IMG/VR virus record: IMGVR_UViG_3300045999_007246
Span: 1-26,724 of that record
Direction: 5' to 3' (one strand)
Origin: a virus
Length of the DNA stretch: 26,724 nucleotides
The notes beneath the pieces are model-generated. The model saw only the letters and a program-made list of their open reading frames with translations, ran no database searches and was not told the DNA's origin. Below are positions 1-7,605 of the stretch, one piece after another; position 1 is the stretch's first letter; each line of letters opens with the position of its first letter. The translations under genes were made by a program, and so were the position numbers.

Positions 1-99
1 AGTGAAAGAGAGGACCTCTTCCGTAATCTCGATATCGACGTCCTCGGTGGGACCGTCGTCGGTATACGGAAGCTCTTGATTTTCTGGATCAATAGACAT
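1..99 (-). CDS. Unidentified late protein, N-terminal fragment
   Basis: An ATG at 99 on the minus strand opens a frame that stays open to the window edge, 33 codons. It begins MSIDPENQELPYTDDG and continues with a strongly acidic stretch (PTEDVDIEITEEV). It lies 11 bases downstream of the GroES-like gene's stop and on the same strand, so it should be the next gene of the late operon; an AGGAGC Shine-Dalgarno-like sequence sits just before the ATG. In related phages this position often holds a structural, scaffold-like or virion-associated gene. The visible part is too short to identify, and I assign no function. The gene is cut by the window end, not obviously by mutation. Confidence 0.6.
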   Translation of the reverse strand, partial: MSIDPENQELPYTDDGPTEDVDIEITEEVLSFT

Positions 100-110
100 G
101 CTTTAGCTCC

Positions 111-569
111 TTAGAAGTTTCCAGCAAACTTACCTGACATCACATCTTCCGGCCCGCTGATCACGGCCATCACACGGTCGTCGGGGAGCAGAGCCATCGC
201 AACGCCGCGATAGGAAACCATCGTCGACTCATAGCGCGGAATCAGGATCCAATCGCCGACCTTGCACCAAGGCCCGGAACGTTCGAACTTCTCGCCCTGA
301 TAGGCTTCGGGACCAACGGCGCACACCAGCGCAGACACCGAAGAATACTTGTCCTCGGCGCGCACGGTATCCGGCAGATACAGCGTGACTTCCGTCCCGT
401 CTTCCTGCGTGATCGTCTTAAGCTCTTCAGGACGCACGTAAATTTTTACGGCCACGAGATAGCCCGCTGGCTGCATATCGAACGAACGACCCGTAATGGC
501 CGTGAATTCTTCGTCGATCAACTCCTTAGCCAGAGCCTCCTCGTGTGGCTCGATCTTGCTCATACTCAT
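111..569 (-). CDS. GroES-like phage co-chaperonin
   Basis: A 152-residue protein resembling the co-chaperonin Cpn10/GroES, which caps the GroEL chamber during protein folding in the cytoplasm. Visible features are the N-terminal strand PAGYLVAVKIYVRPE, a long polar segment EDGTEVTLYLPDTV that could be the mobile loop binding GroEL, then the core SALVCAVGPEAYQG, KVGDWILIPRYES and the closing strand DDRVMAVI, which matches the GroES order of VLAVG, KVGDIVIF and ILAIV. It is longer than bacterial GroES (about 97 residues), with an acidic helical extension at the front. I chose the ATG at 569: GGGAG lies 9 bases upstream and it overlaps the previous gene's TGA. No GroEL gene is visible, so it presumably works with host GroEL, perhaps on capsid protein. 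The fold assignment is good; the substrate is inference. Confidence 0.8.
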   Translation of the reverse strand: MSMSKIEPHEEALAKELIDEEFTAITGRSFDMQPAGYLVAVKIYVRPEELKTITQEDGTEVTLYLPDTVRAEDKYSSVSALVCAVGPEAYQGEKFERSGPWCKVGDWILIPRYESTMVSYRGVAMALLPDDRVMAVISGPEDVMSGKFAGNF

Positions 570-850
570 CAATACATACTCCCTTTTCTGGTATCCGGTT
601 TTTTATCGTCGTCTGGCTGCAACATACGCTTGTACTCGTCGTTGATGACGCTAATCGCAGCCGTGTAGGCGCGCACCAACGCATTACCCTCCAGAACCTG
701 AAGGGCAATCTCTTCTGCCGTCAGCGCAGGGATGTGCTTCTCCCCAAAGCTCGACGGCCTAAAACGGACATTAAGACTGTATTCAGTGGCGCGGTCGCGC
801 AGTTCGCCTATGCGCTCAATCGCGCGGCGCCCGAGTTCCTCGGCTGACAT
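569..850 (-). CDS. Small helical hypothetical protein
   Basis: A 93-residue protein, mostly helical and charged (MSAEELGRRAIERIGELRDR at the start), ending in a polar tail DDDKKPDTRKG. Start ATG at 850 is preceded by GGAGAG with about 5 bases spacing. It overlaps the upstream small gene by 35 bases and meets the GroES-like gene in a TGATG overlap, so these are one translational unit in the late operon. There is no signal peptide, membrane segment or recognised motif. Its position among the head-gene cluster suggests a virion or assembly role, but this is only context; I do not recognise the family. Confidence 0.65.
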   Translation of the reverse strand: MSAEELGRRAIERIGELRDRATEYSLNVRFRPSSFGEKHIPALTAEEIALQVLEGNALVRAYTAAISVINDEYKRMLQPDDDKKPDTRKGSMY

Positions 851-998
851 TCACACTCTCCGGTAGTTTTTTGTAATTCTTGGTCGCAGCGATATAGTCT
901 TTGCCAATCTTCTGCGGAATTCTCACGGCCTTCGCAAAGGCAGGGTTATGCGCGGCTGCACTCATCAAGCGATACTGACGCTTTGATCTTGCAGGCAC
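816..998 (-). CDS. DUF3008-like small basic protein
   Basis: A 60-residue basic protein starting with GTG at 998 (GGGCGAG lies upstream). The opening MPARSKRQYRLMSAAAHNP followed by KIGKDYIAATKNYKKLPE resembles the small phage and bacterial DUF3008 family, whose members begin MPAKSKxQQRFM and end with a KGLPE-like motif. No biochemical function is known to me for that family. It sits 16 bases downstream of the low-complexity virion-associated gene and overlaps the next gene by 35 bases, as is common in this late operon. The GTG start is required, because the conserved MPARSK segment lies immediately after it. Confidence 0.6.
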   Translation of the reverse strand: MPARSKRQYRLMSAAAHNPAFAKAVRIPQKIGKDYIAATKNYKKLPESVNVSRGTRAPRD

Positions 999-1014
999 AG
1001 CCGCGCACTCGCCC

Positions 1015-2493
1015 TTATTTGCCGCGCATCTTGTTCATGACGTCGATGATGTTGCCCTCAGGCGTCATCATGCCCTTGCGGACCTTCGCAGCGCCGCCCT
1101 GAGCCTTCTTGATCGGCGCCTGACCCTTGCGCGTCTTACCAGCGCCGCCAGCCGCGTAGCCCATCGGAGAGCCGCCACCCATGTAACCCATCGGGTCACC
1201 GCCCATAGCCATAGCGCGCGTCACCTTCGACGCTTCCATGTCCTTCGAGCCAGCAGCCATCGCGCCGCCGTTCATCTTCTTGGCCGGCTTCATCGGCTTA
1301 CCAATGGCAATCATGACAGCCAGACCGTCCTTCGGCTTGGCTTCCTTGACCTTGCCGCCCTTGGCATAATTAACGGAACGCGGCGGACGTTCTAGCATTA
1401 CACCAATGCCAGCCTTGCCAGCCTTGGCGTCGTAGTCCCTACGCGCCGCATCCTTTGCCGCCTTACTATCGGCTTTAGCCTTTCGGCGCTCACTTAATGC
1501 GTTAGCGATGCGAGTAAAGATGTCGGGGTTCTCCTCGCGATTCTTGGCCATGTTACGAGCCTGAGTCGACATCTGATCCTGAATAGCGCCCACGCCACGG
1601 TTAATTGCACTGCCTAGGCCGCTATTAGAGCCCGCATCGCTACCTTTCGCAGCCGCACGGGCTGTGCCAGCAGGCGCAGCGGCACGGTTCGAGCCAGCAG
1701 GCGCGGACGACGCGCCACGAGTCGGAGTGGCGGCAGGAGTCTCAGTCGCAGCGGCAGGCGGGTTCCCGCGAGGCGCCGGAGCGGCAGCCGGAGGCGCAGC
1801 GGCAGCGGCCCGGATCGGAGCCGGAGCCGGAGCAGCAGCGCGACCAGCCTTCGACGTTTCACCGGCCATCTTGGTGTTGTAGGTGTTACCCCGCCAAGTG
1901 AAGACGCCATTCGCGCCCTGATCGCGGCGCGCCTCATTGAACGCTTCTTTGAACGACTGCTTCTTCGCCGCGTCGGAGGTTTCCTTAGCGCGCACAGTGT
2001 TCAGGTTGCGGGCTTCCGCCACCTTGGATTCAAGATTCGGTAGCGGGGCACGGGGCCGGGACATTTCCTCCAGCATCTTCATGTCGAGCTCGACAGGCTT
2101 AACCTTGCCGCCCTTCTTGTAGCCGCCCATCTCGGTGGCCAGCTTGCGTGCGGTGTCAGATGACGTCTGGACCTTGCCGCCCATAGCCATCTTCATCTTC
2201 TTCATCTCTTCGCCCGTTAGGCGCGAATTGCGGTTGCCTGTGGCAAATCTGGCGGCATCCTCTTTCGAGACCGTCGCCTTCTTAATCATCTCGTTCTGCG
2301 CCTTGGCAGCGGCGAGGTCAGCCGGCGTCGGCATCGGCTTCTTCACCGGACCGCCAACCTTATAGGTCGGGATCGGACGAGCGTTCGCGCGCTGCTGCAG
2401 GGCCTTCGCACCGTTCGGCTGGTTCGGCATAGGCTCAGCAATTGCCGAACCGAAAATCGCACGAGCCTTGGCCCGCATATCAGTCGTCTTCAT
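1015..2493 (-). CDS. Low-complexity, GG/K-motif virion-associated hypothetical protein
   Basis: A 492-residue protein coupled to portal by an ATGA overlap. It is built of three compositional parts: an N-terminal half with scattered KxGG motifs (YKVGGPVKK, MGGKVQ, YKKGGKVK), a central Ala/Pro-rich linker of about 75 residues near residues 215-290, and a Met/Gly/Lys-rich C-terminus (MGGDPMGYMGGGSPMGY, KKAQGG). A further YAKGGKVK lies near residue 375. It has no recognised enzyme domain. Similar Gly/Lys-rich proteins are seen next to portal genes in short-tailed phages and may be minor head proteins, internal proteins or scaffolds. Role here is inferred only from position. The Ala/Pro section produces long artificial open frames on both strands. 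Confidence 0.75.
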   Translation of the reverse strand: MKTTDMRAKARAIFGSAIAEPMPNQPNGAKALQQRANARPIPTYKVGGPVKKPMPTPADLAAAKAQNEMIKKATVSKEDAARFATGNRNSRLTGEEMKKMKMAMGGKVQTSSDTARKLATEMGGYKKGGKVKPVELDMKMLEEMSRPRAPLPNLESKVAEARNLNTVRAKETSDAAKKQSFKEAFNEARRDQGANGVFTWRGNTYNTKMAGETSKAGRAAAPAPAPIRAAAAAPPAAAPAPRGNPPAAATETPAATPTRGASSAPAGSNRAAAPAGTARAAAKGSDAGSNSGLGSAINRGVGAIQDQMSTQARNMAKNREENPDIFTRIANALSERRKAKADSKAAKDAARRDYDAKAGKAGIGVMLERPPRSVNYAKGGKVKEAKPKDGLAVMIAIGKPMKPAKKMNGGAMAAGSKDMEASKVTRAMAMGGDPMGYMGGGSPMGYAAGGAGKTRKGQAPIKKAQGGAAKVRKGMMTPEGNIIDVMNKMRGK

Positions 2494-4838
2494 TGAAAAC
2501 CTCCAAGGTTCCGCAGGGCCTCCGACTGCAGCTTCATTGCCGCAATCTTCTCTCTCGATGCGCGATTCGCCGCGTCAGTCTGAGCTTCCATCTGAGCCTT
2601 CGCAAGCTCCACCTGAGCATCGCGCTCGTTATCCGCCTGCTTGATCTGCAGCTTCTGCATCTCAACCTGCGCCATCTGATCGACCTCAGGCTGCGGCTTA
2701 TACATCGGCGCCAGCTGCTGCATAGCCTGCGCAACCATGACCGCCAGCTGGTTCTCAAGCTCCGGAGGCATCGGCATACCCGGAGGCGGCAGCGGCTGGC
2801 CAATGATCTGCTCAACCTGCTGACGCATCTTCAGCGCCAAGTGCTCGTTGATGTGCGCCTGCAGAATCGGATTATCCTGCGCAATCGGCGCGTGTGCCGC
2901 GATGTGCGCGTCGTGATCCTGATACGCACCCGCCACCAGCGGCATGCCCACAATCGCGTTCTGATTCTCCGTCAGCGGATCCAACGGACGCGGCTTCTGA
3001 CGCTCCGGCGCCAGAATCAATTCAATCTTCTCAGGCGCAACGCCCATCTCGACGTACATCTGCCGATACGCTTCCCGCAGATTGTGCTGATCCGGCTGCT
3101 GCGTCGCAAACCGCAGCAACGCCTCGGCACGCATCATCCGCTGGGCCGACGATGAAATGTTCGGATCGGACACCGGGATCACGTCGATGTTATTCGCGAA
3201 ATCCTCGCGCATAATCGCCGCCATGCCGCCGCGCACCGGGAACGGATACGGCTCATCCGGCAGATACTTCCCGAACAGATCCGCAATCAGCTTCAGTTCG
3301 CGGCTAAACGCCCTGTGGCAGCGCTTCAGTGTCGCCGACTGCAGACGGGTCGCCGCCTCCATTAACGCCACCGTCGTGCCTACAGGCGCATCCTGACGCC
3401 CCTCGCCGACCGCAATCTCCGTCGTGTTCGCCAGATTCCGGGCGGCTTCGTAGGTTTCCTTCAGCAGCGCCAGCGATACCTGTGACGGCTCCTTATACGG
3501 CATCGTCATGATCGCGTTCTGGATCGGCAAGCCGCCGGTATCGATCTCGCGGAACTCCGTCGGACCAATACCGATGTTGTTGTCCTCCAGCCGCATGCCC
3601 TTCACGCGCAAGCCGCCCGGGAAGTTATTCAGCGTGCCCGCATCAATCAGCTGGCGGCGGATCGACGTCGCCGTCTTCGCCGAATTCCCCAGCAAGTGCG
3701 AATAACCCAGACCGTAGAACCCAACGCCCGGCATGAACTTATAGTGCGTGAACGGGTTCTTCCGCTGGAACGTCGGGTCCCCCTCGTCGTAGTTCCGATA
3801 AACCGACAGAACCTTCCGGGTTCCCTCTTCAATCGTCACGACATACGGCAGCGGGATGCCATCCTCGTTCTCATACCCCACAAGGTTCAGATCCGCGTAC
3901 ACCTCGTAGATCCGGTACTCCTCAGTGCCCTCAGCACCCGGCTCCACGCCCTGAACGCCGTCCACTTCCGCCTGAATCGGCGTCTGCGAGCTATCGTCCG
4001 CCTGCGGATCACCCAGATCGATGTCCCGATACACGCCCGCCAGCTGCGCCAACCGGAAATTCCGGCGAGTCATCGGCGTTATGTGGCAGAAACGCGGGCT
4101 GGTCGCCAAATCCGTCGTACCATACGACGCGATAAAGTTATCCGGCAGCACAAAACGGCTCACCGGACGCCCCAGAAGCCGATCTTGATACGTCTTCTTA
4201 AACGTCGAGCCCACCAGCGGCAGCCAGAACAGCATCTGGTCGAATTCTTCGTAGAATTCCGGCGCCAATTCCGTCAGATACAGGTTCATGAACTGCTGCA
4301 CCCGGGACGCCTGCGCCTCCAGCTGCTCGTTCGCGACCCCAATCACCTGCGTTTTCACCGGGCCAGCCGCCGGCATCAACTCACCAGCGGCCACAGCCTG
4401 CCAGCGCACCACAGCCTCAGCCATCAGCGGGTCATAGACGCCGCACGCGCCCTTAAACGGCGTCTGGCGGTCCTCAATCTTCAGACCCATCAGCTTGATG
4501 CCCTCAGACATCGTCGCTTCCCAGTCACCGCGCGACTGCTTGTCTTCCTCGACACCGCTCAGCAACGTCTCGCCAAGCGTGTTCATGTCCATATCGTCCA
4601 TGTACAGCGCCAGATTCGCGTCAAACGGCGCCTCTTCCGGCAAATCCGTCTCAGGCTCGAAATCAATCTCGACCCCGCCGTCGTCCAGTTCCGTGAACTC
4701 CGCGCCGTCAATCATCGCCGGGCCGTCGTCGTCGATCTCAATATCGGCGGCATCCAACGGCAAATCCACATCGACGCCGCCAATCCCTTCGAACGCAGGG
4801 CGGAGCGTGTCAGCGAGCGATGTCGGTCTGCGTGCCAT
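2490..4838 (-). CDS. Portal protein (podovirus-like)
   Basis: A 782-residue protein immediately downstream of TerL, of the size typical for portals of short-tailed phages. Portals form a dodecameric ring at one head vertex through which terminase pumps DNA. Recognisable segments are an acidic N-terminus, VYDPLMAEAVVRWQAVAAGEL with PAAGPVKT, the FWLPLVGSTFKKTY segment and the GVGFYGLGYSHLLGNSAK region. The last 100 residues or so form a long charged helix rich in Gln, Lys, Glu and Ala, as in portal barrel or crown domains. I chose ATG 4838, with AAGGA 5 bases upstream; a TTG at 4853 overlapping the terminase end is less likely. It overlaps the next gene by ATGA. The assignment combines similarity by eye and the TerL-portal order. 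Confidence 0.9.
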   Translation of the reverse strand: MARRPTSLADTLRPAFEGIGGVDVDLPLDAADIEIDDDGPAMIDGAEFTELDDGGVEIDFEPETDLPEEAPFDANLALYMDDMDMNTLGETLLSGVEEDKQSRGDWEATMSEGIKLMGLKIEDRQTPFKGACGVYDPLMAEAVVRWQAVAAGELMPAAGPVKTQVIGVANEQLEAQASRVQQFMNLYLTELAPEFYEEFDQMLFWLPLVGSTFKKTYQDRLLGRPVSRFVLPDNFIASYGTTDLATSPRFCHITPMTRRNFRLAQLAGVYRDIDLGDPQADDSSQTPIQAEVDGVQGVEPGAEGTEEYRIYEVYADLNLVGYENEDGIPLPYVVTIEEGTRKVLSVYRNYDEGDPTFQRKNPFTHYKFMPGVGFYGLGYSHLLGNSAKTATSIRRQLIDAGTLNNFPGGLRVKGMRLEDNNIGIGPTEFREIDTGGLPIQNAIMTMPYKEPSQVSLALLKETYEAARNLANTTEIAVGEGRQDAPVGTTVALMEAATRLQSATLKRCHRAFSRELKLIADLFGKYLPDEPYPFPVRGGMAAIMREDFANNIDVIPVSDPNISSSAQRMMRAEALLRFATQQPDQHNLREAYRQMYVEMGVAPEKIELILAPERQKPRPLDPLTENQNAIVGMPLVAGAYQDHDAHIAAHAPIAQDNPILQAHINEHLALKMRQQVEQIIGQPLPPPGMPMPPELENQLAVMVAQAMQQLAPMYKPQPEVDQMAQVEMQKLQIKQADNERDAQVELAKAQMEAQTDAANRASREKIAAMKLQSEALRNLGGFQ

Positions 4839-4846
4839 AACTATCC

Positions 4847-6382
4847 TTACCAATAAAACTCAACACGCTCAAGCGGCGTGTCATACACGGGTTCATACGG
4901 ATCTTCCGTGTTCGCCACCCAGCCACTCTGCTTAATCCGCAAAAACGCCATCGTCATCGTGTCGACCCAGTCCCGCGAATCCGCCGCCGGAAACTGCACG
5001 CACTGCTCCATAAAATCCCGCGCCCACGGCCTCAACTGATCCGGCGAATTCTTCATCGTCGGCAGCCATACCCGACCGTTCTCAATCAAATCCGTCACAA
5101 GCCGCACACGCGCAATCTTATCGCCGAACTTATCCGGGTTAAACGGCGTCGCCACAATCCCCGCCCGCCCCAGATCCTGTATCAGCATCTGACCGTTCGC
5201 CTTCGCCTCCACCAGCACCGTATCCGGCGCCCTTTCCCGCGATGCCTTGATCGGCAGCTTATAGTTATCGTCCCGATAATCCGTCGCCATCCGCTGCACC
5301 ATGCGCCTCAGAATCGGCCACTCCGCCCGCTCCCGCCACACACTCAGCAAAATCAGGTTCGGAATCCCATTGTCGTCATCGAACACACCCCACGTCGTCG
5401 ACGCACTAAACGCCGACGTCTTATTCGCCGTCAGCGCCGTGTCCCACGCCTGCAAAACATACTTCACCTTCGGCGGCTCGGGGGAGCGCCACCACTTAAA
5501 CCACGTCTGATCGATGATGCCACCATCATCAACCACCGGGTTCTGCTGATACAACGACGACCAGATCCTAGACGTCGTCGATGGCTGGCGGCGGATATTC
5601 TCAAGTTCCTCTTTCGGGAACTGCTCCGGCCACAGTGCATCCCCGGGCTTGCGCCCAAGAATGTCCTTATCCACCGCCATAGCGGGCAATATCACCCGCT
5701 CCCACTTCTCCCCCTCACCATCCCTCTCCGCCTGATCCAGACGACCCATGTGGTCACCCAGATGCCAGCGCGTCCCAATCAAAACTATCGGCGTGTCCTT
5801 GTTCTTCCGACGCGTGAAAAAATCCGCGCCATACCACGACCACAACTTGTTACGCTCACTCTCACTCTCCGCCGCCTGAATCCCAGACAGCAAATCGTCC
5901 CCAATCAATATGTCCCCACGACGACCCGTCACGTTCGCCCCAACCGCGGTCGCGTGATAACCACCACTCCCCGTCGTCATCCACTCCCCAGCCGCCGTCT
6001 TGTCCGCGCTAATCCCAACGCCCGGGAACAGCCGGCGGTGCTCGTCACCCTTGATGACGTTCCGCACCTTCAAACCAAACGAATCCGACAACTCCTGCTT
6101 GTGTGTCGCAAAAATCACGTTCCGGTCAGGGTTCTTCGACAGATAATACGCCGGGAAATAGTGAGACGCCGCAAACGACTTCCCGTGACCCGGAGGCATG
6201 CTAATCATCAAACGGCGGATCTCACCGCGCGCAACCGCATCCAGCTTTTCACACACCAACCGCAAATGCGGCGGCGGCTTCAGACCACTCACATACTCAA
6301 CATACTTCGCAAACGACGATATCGCCTCCTCGCGGGAAACCAACTCCGCCAGCAATTCATCCAGCGTCAGGTCGTCGTTCAT
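4847..6382 (-). CDS. terL: Terminase large subunit
   Basis: A 511-residue packaging motor: an ATPase translocates DNA into the prohead and a nuclease cuts the concatemer. The ATPase half shows Walker A PPGHGKS at residues 63-69, Walker B GDILIGDD around 156-163, and a GTRWH segment at 203-207 as in coupling motifs. The C-terminal RNase H-like nuclease shows D313 in QAWDTA, E392 in VEAKANG and D471/D474 in RDWVDT, the expected acidic triad. Length is normal for the family. It begins directly after the TAG of the upstream HTH gene and has only a weak Shine-Dalgarno sequence, so translation is probably coupled. Portal follows within 8 bases. No truncation or frameshift is visible. Confidence 0.95.
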   Translation of the reverse strand: MNDDLTLDELLAELVSREEAISSFAKYVEYVSGLKPPPHLRLVCEKLDAVARGEIRRLMISMPPGHGKSFAASHYFPAYYLSKNPDRNVIFATHKQELSDSFGLKVRNVIKGDEHRRLFPGVGISADKTAAGEWMTTGSGGYHATAVGANVTGRRGDILIGDDLLSGIQAAESESERNKLWSWYGADFFTRRKNKDTPIVLIGTRWHLGDHMGRLDQAERDGEGEKWERVILPAMAVDKDILGRKPGDALWPEQFPKEELENIRRQPSTTSRIWSSLYQQNPVVDDGGIIDQTWFKWWRSPEPPKVKYVLQAWDTALTANKTSAFSASTTWGVFDDDNGIPNLILLSVWRERAEWPILRRMVQRMATDYRDDNYKLPIKASRERAPDTVLVEAKANGQMLIQDLGRAGIVATPFNPDKFGDKIARVRLVTDLIENGRVWLPTMKNSPDQLRPWARDFMEQCVQFPAADSRDWVDTMTMAFLRIKQSGWVANTEDPYEPVYDTPLERVEFYW

Positions 6383-6736
6383 CTAAACAGCCAAATCCAA
6401 GGGCAGAAACTCAACCCAGTTCTTAACGGTATTTTCCGTTGCGCCCACCGCCACGCCGCACTCCCTCCAAGTCGACCCCTGCCTGCGCATAATCACAATC
6501 CGTCTTATCTTCGCTGGGCTGCTTTTACCGCCTAACCTGCAGTTGCCGCCCCGAAACCATTTTTCGTAATCAGCCAATGGCGGAATAGACTTAGCCTGTA
6601 TCGCAATTCTACTCCCGTTGTGAGGCGCAGAAATTATCAAACCCGAACTCTTGGTAACAGCAGGACTGTATATCCTGTTACCCAAATACATTCTGGCAAT
6701 CGTGCCGTTTCCCATCCCAGTCAGACGCTGCGTCAT
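6383..6736 (-). CDS. HTH-domain protein inserted between TerS and TerL
   Basis: A 117-residue basic protein in a tight ATGA overlap with the small terminase-like gene and directly abutting TerL. Residues about 74-106 (SPAKIRRIVIMRRQGSTW, then VAVGATENTVKNWV) look like a helix-turn-helix of the kind in transposase, sigma-like or small terminase proteins: helix, glycine-containing turn, and recognition helix ending in W. The first 70 residues are unlike any family I recognise (NGTIARMYLGNRIYSP, SGLIISAPHNGSRIAIQAKS). Codon use looks poorer in G/C third positions than in TerL and portal, hinting at separate acquisition. It could be a second DNA-recognition subunit for packaging, a late regulator or a moron. 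Function is unresolved. Confidence 0.7.
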   Translation of the reverse strand: MTQRLTGMGNGTIARMYLGNRIYSPAVTKSSGLIISAPHNGSRIAIQAKSIPPLADYEKWFRGGNCRLGGKSSPAKIRRIVIMRRQGSTWRECGVAVGATENTVKNWVEFLPLDLAV

Positions 6737-7248
6737 ACATCATCCCCAATCCCACGAACCAACGTCCCCTCAATCACATTCACCGGCCTCGCCCGATCTG
6801 CAACCATCGCCCTGAGCGTTGCCAAATCCAGATCCTTCGCACTCACACTGTGGTTCACATTCACCGTCTGATCCAACATCCCCAGCAACTGTGCCTGCGT
6901 CTTCACAGCACTAATCGCACTCGGATACGCACCCTTGTCCATCGCCGCCTGAACAACAGCCTGCAACTCATCCAAAAACAAATCCCGCGTATACTCCCGG
7001 CGCTCAACCTCAACCCCCGAAGCCTCAGCCGCCATAATCAACCGCTGAACCTCAGGACGCGCCAGCTGCCTTGAAGCGACAATCGACATGTTCAACTCAG
7101 GGCTCGTAATCCCAGCCCGAACACACGCAATCTCAGCCGCGTTCCCCTTCTTCAACGCACGCTGCTCAACATAAACACGCGCAAAAATCGCGTCCCGATC
7201 CTCAGCGGTTATCGTGTCTAAATCATCCATGCCAGCAAACATAATCAT
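6733..7248 (-). CDS. Small terminase subunit-like protein
   Basis: A 171-residue, mostly helical protein, first gene of the late operon. It resembles small terminase subunits: an N-terminal region AAEIACVRAGITSPELNM that could be a helix-turn-helix, a central oligomerisation region with AISAVKTQAQLLGMLDQT, and the NVNHSVSAKDLDL tail that commonly follows in these proteins. Small terminases recognise the packaging site and stimulate TerL. The order TerS - HTH - TerL - portal supports the role. Start is ambiguous: ATG 7248, ATG 7242 and ATG 7230 are all possible and no strong Shine-Dalgarno sequence decides; I give the longest, which lies about 18 bases from the inferred transcription start. 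Confidence 0.75.
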   Translation of the reverse strand: MIMFAGMDDLDTITAEDRDAIFARVYVEQRALKKGNAAEIACVRAGITSPELNMSIVASRQLARPEVQRLIMAAEASGVEVERREYTRDLFLDELQAVVQAAMDKGAYPSAISAVKTQAQLLGMLDQTVNVNHSVSAKDLDLATLRAMVADRARPVNVIEGTLVRGIGDDV

Positions 7249-7272
7249 CCAAACCGTTCAGCGCAATAAATT

Positions 7273-7301
7273 ATTATATATGGAACCACAGTTAAAAACA
7301 A
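7273..7301 (-). promoter_or_regulatory. Leftward late promoter candidate
   Basis: On the minus strand a perfect -10 hexamer TATAAT (7278 down to 7273) lies 17 bases from TTGTTT (7301 down to 7296), a partial -35. Transcription would begin near 7266, a short leader before the first terminase gene. This is the only good leftward promoter I see ahead of the late block. Confidence 0.55.
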
Positions 7302-7302
7302 A

Positions 7303-7435
7303 GGGGGGTGTTTTAGGGGGTGGGGGGTCTGTGCGTAGCCCAGACGGATTTGGAGCGAAATGTGGGGGAGAGTGGGTATATATAGGATAAAAGCTGCGGC
7401 TCGCGGGCGCGAGTGGGTGGGTGGGGGTGCGCGGG
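7303..7435 (+). other. G-rich tract with G-quadruplex motif in divergent control region
   Basis: The plus strand carries repeated G runs: 7303-7308, 7316-7320, 7322-7327, 7364-7368 and 7373-7375, then GGGTGGGTGGGGGTGCGCGGG at 7415-7435, which by itself satisfies four G3 tracts with loops of 1, 1 and 5 bases. The tract lies directly upstream of the leftward promoter and within the leader region of the rightward genes. No convincing gene lies in it; short minus-strand open frames read C-rich low-complexity peptides and have no ribosome binding sites. Confidence 0.65.
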
Positions 7436-7517
7436 CAGTGCCATAGCCGCCCCCAGCCAGAAACAGGGCGGGCATTGCACCACATCCGGCTGAATATATG
7501 TCCGCATCTGGTGATGG

Positions 7518-7546
7518 TTGTTGACGTTTACGGTTGACCGTATGCG
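7518..7546 (+). promoter_or_regulatory. Rightward promoter/operator candidate with palindrome
   Basis: TACGGTTGACCGTA (7529-7542) is an inverted repeat with 6-bp arms and a TG centre. It sits in the spacer of a weak promoter match, TTGTTG 7518-7523 and TATGCG 7541-7546 with 17-base spacing, ahead of the first rightward gene. TTGACG at 7521 is an alternative -35. A small hairpin TGGGC-GATAT-GCCCA (7569-7583) follows in the leader. Confidence 0.4.
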
Positions 7547-7605
7547 CTGTTTCGTGGTTTCCTGTTCATGGGCGATATGCCCAGTCTAGTGGAAAGGAAA
7601 CAGAC

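Noticed and set aside
1614-1937. Arg/Leu-rich minus-strand frame in the low-complexity gene
   Set aside because: It is a frame-shifted reading of the Ala/Pro coding repeats and has no independent start signals.
2442-4856. Long plus-strand frames opposite portal
   Set aside because: They are antisense reflections of the portal gene's regular third-position GC bias, rich in Arg/His/Leu, and no promoter or ribosome binding site is seen.
7245-7507. Three overlapping minus-strand frames before the small terminase gene
   Set aside because: They are created by the C-rich complement of the G-rich tract, lack ribosome binding sites and lie across the inferred late promoter.
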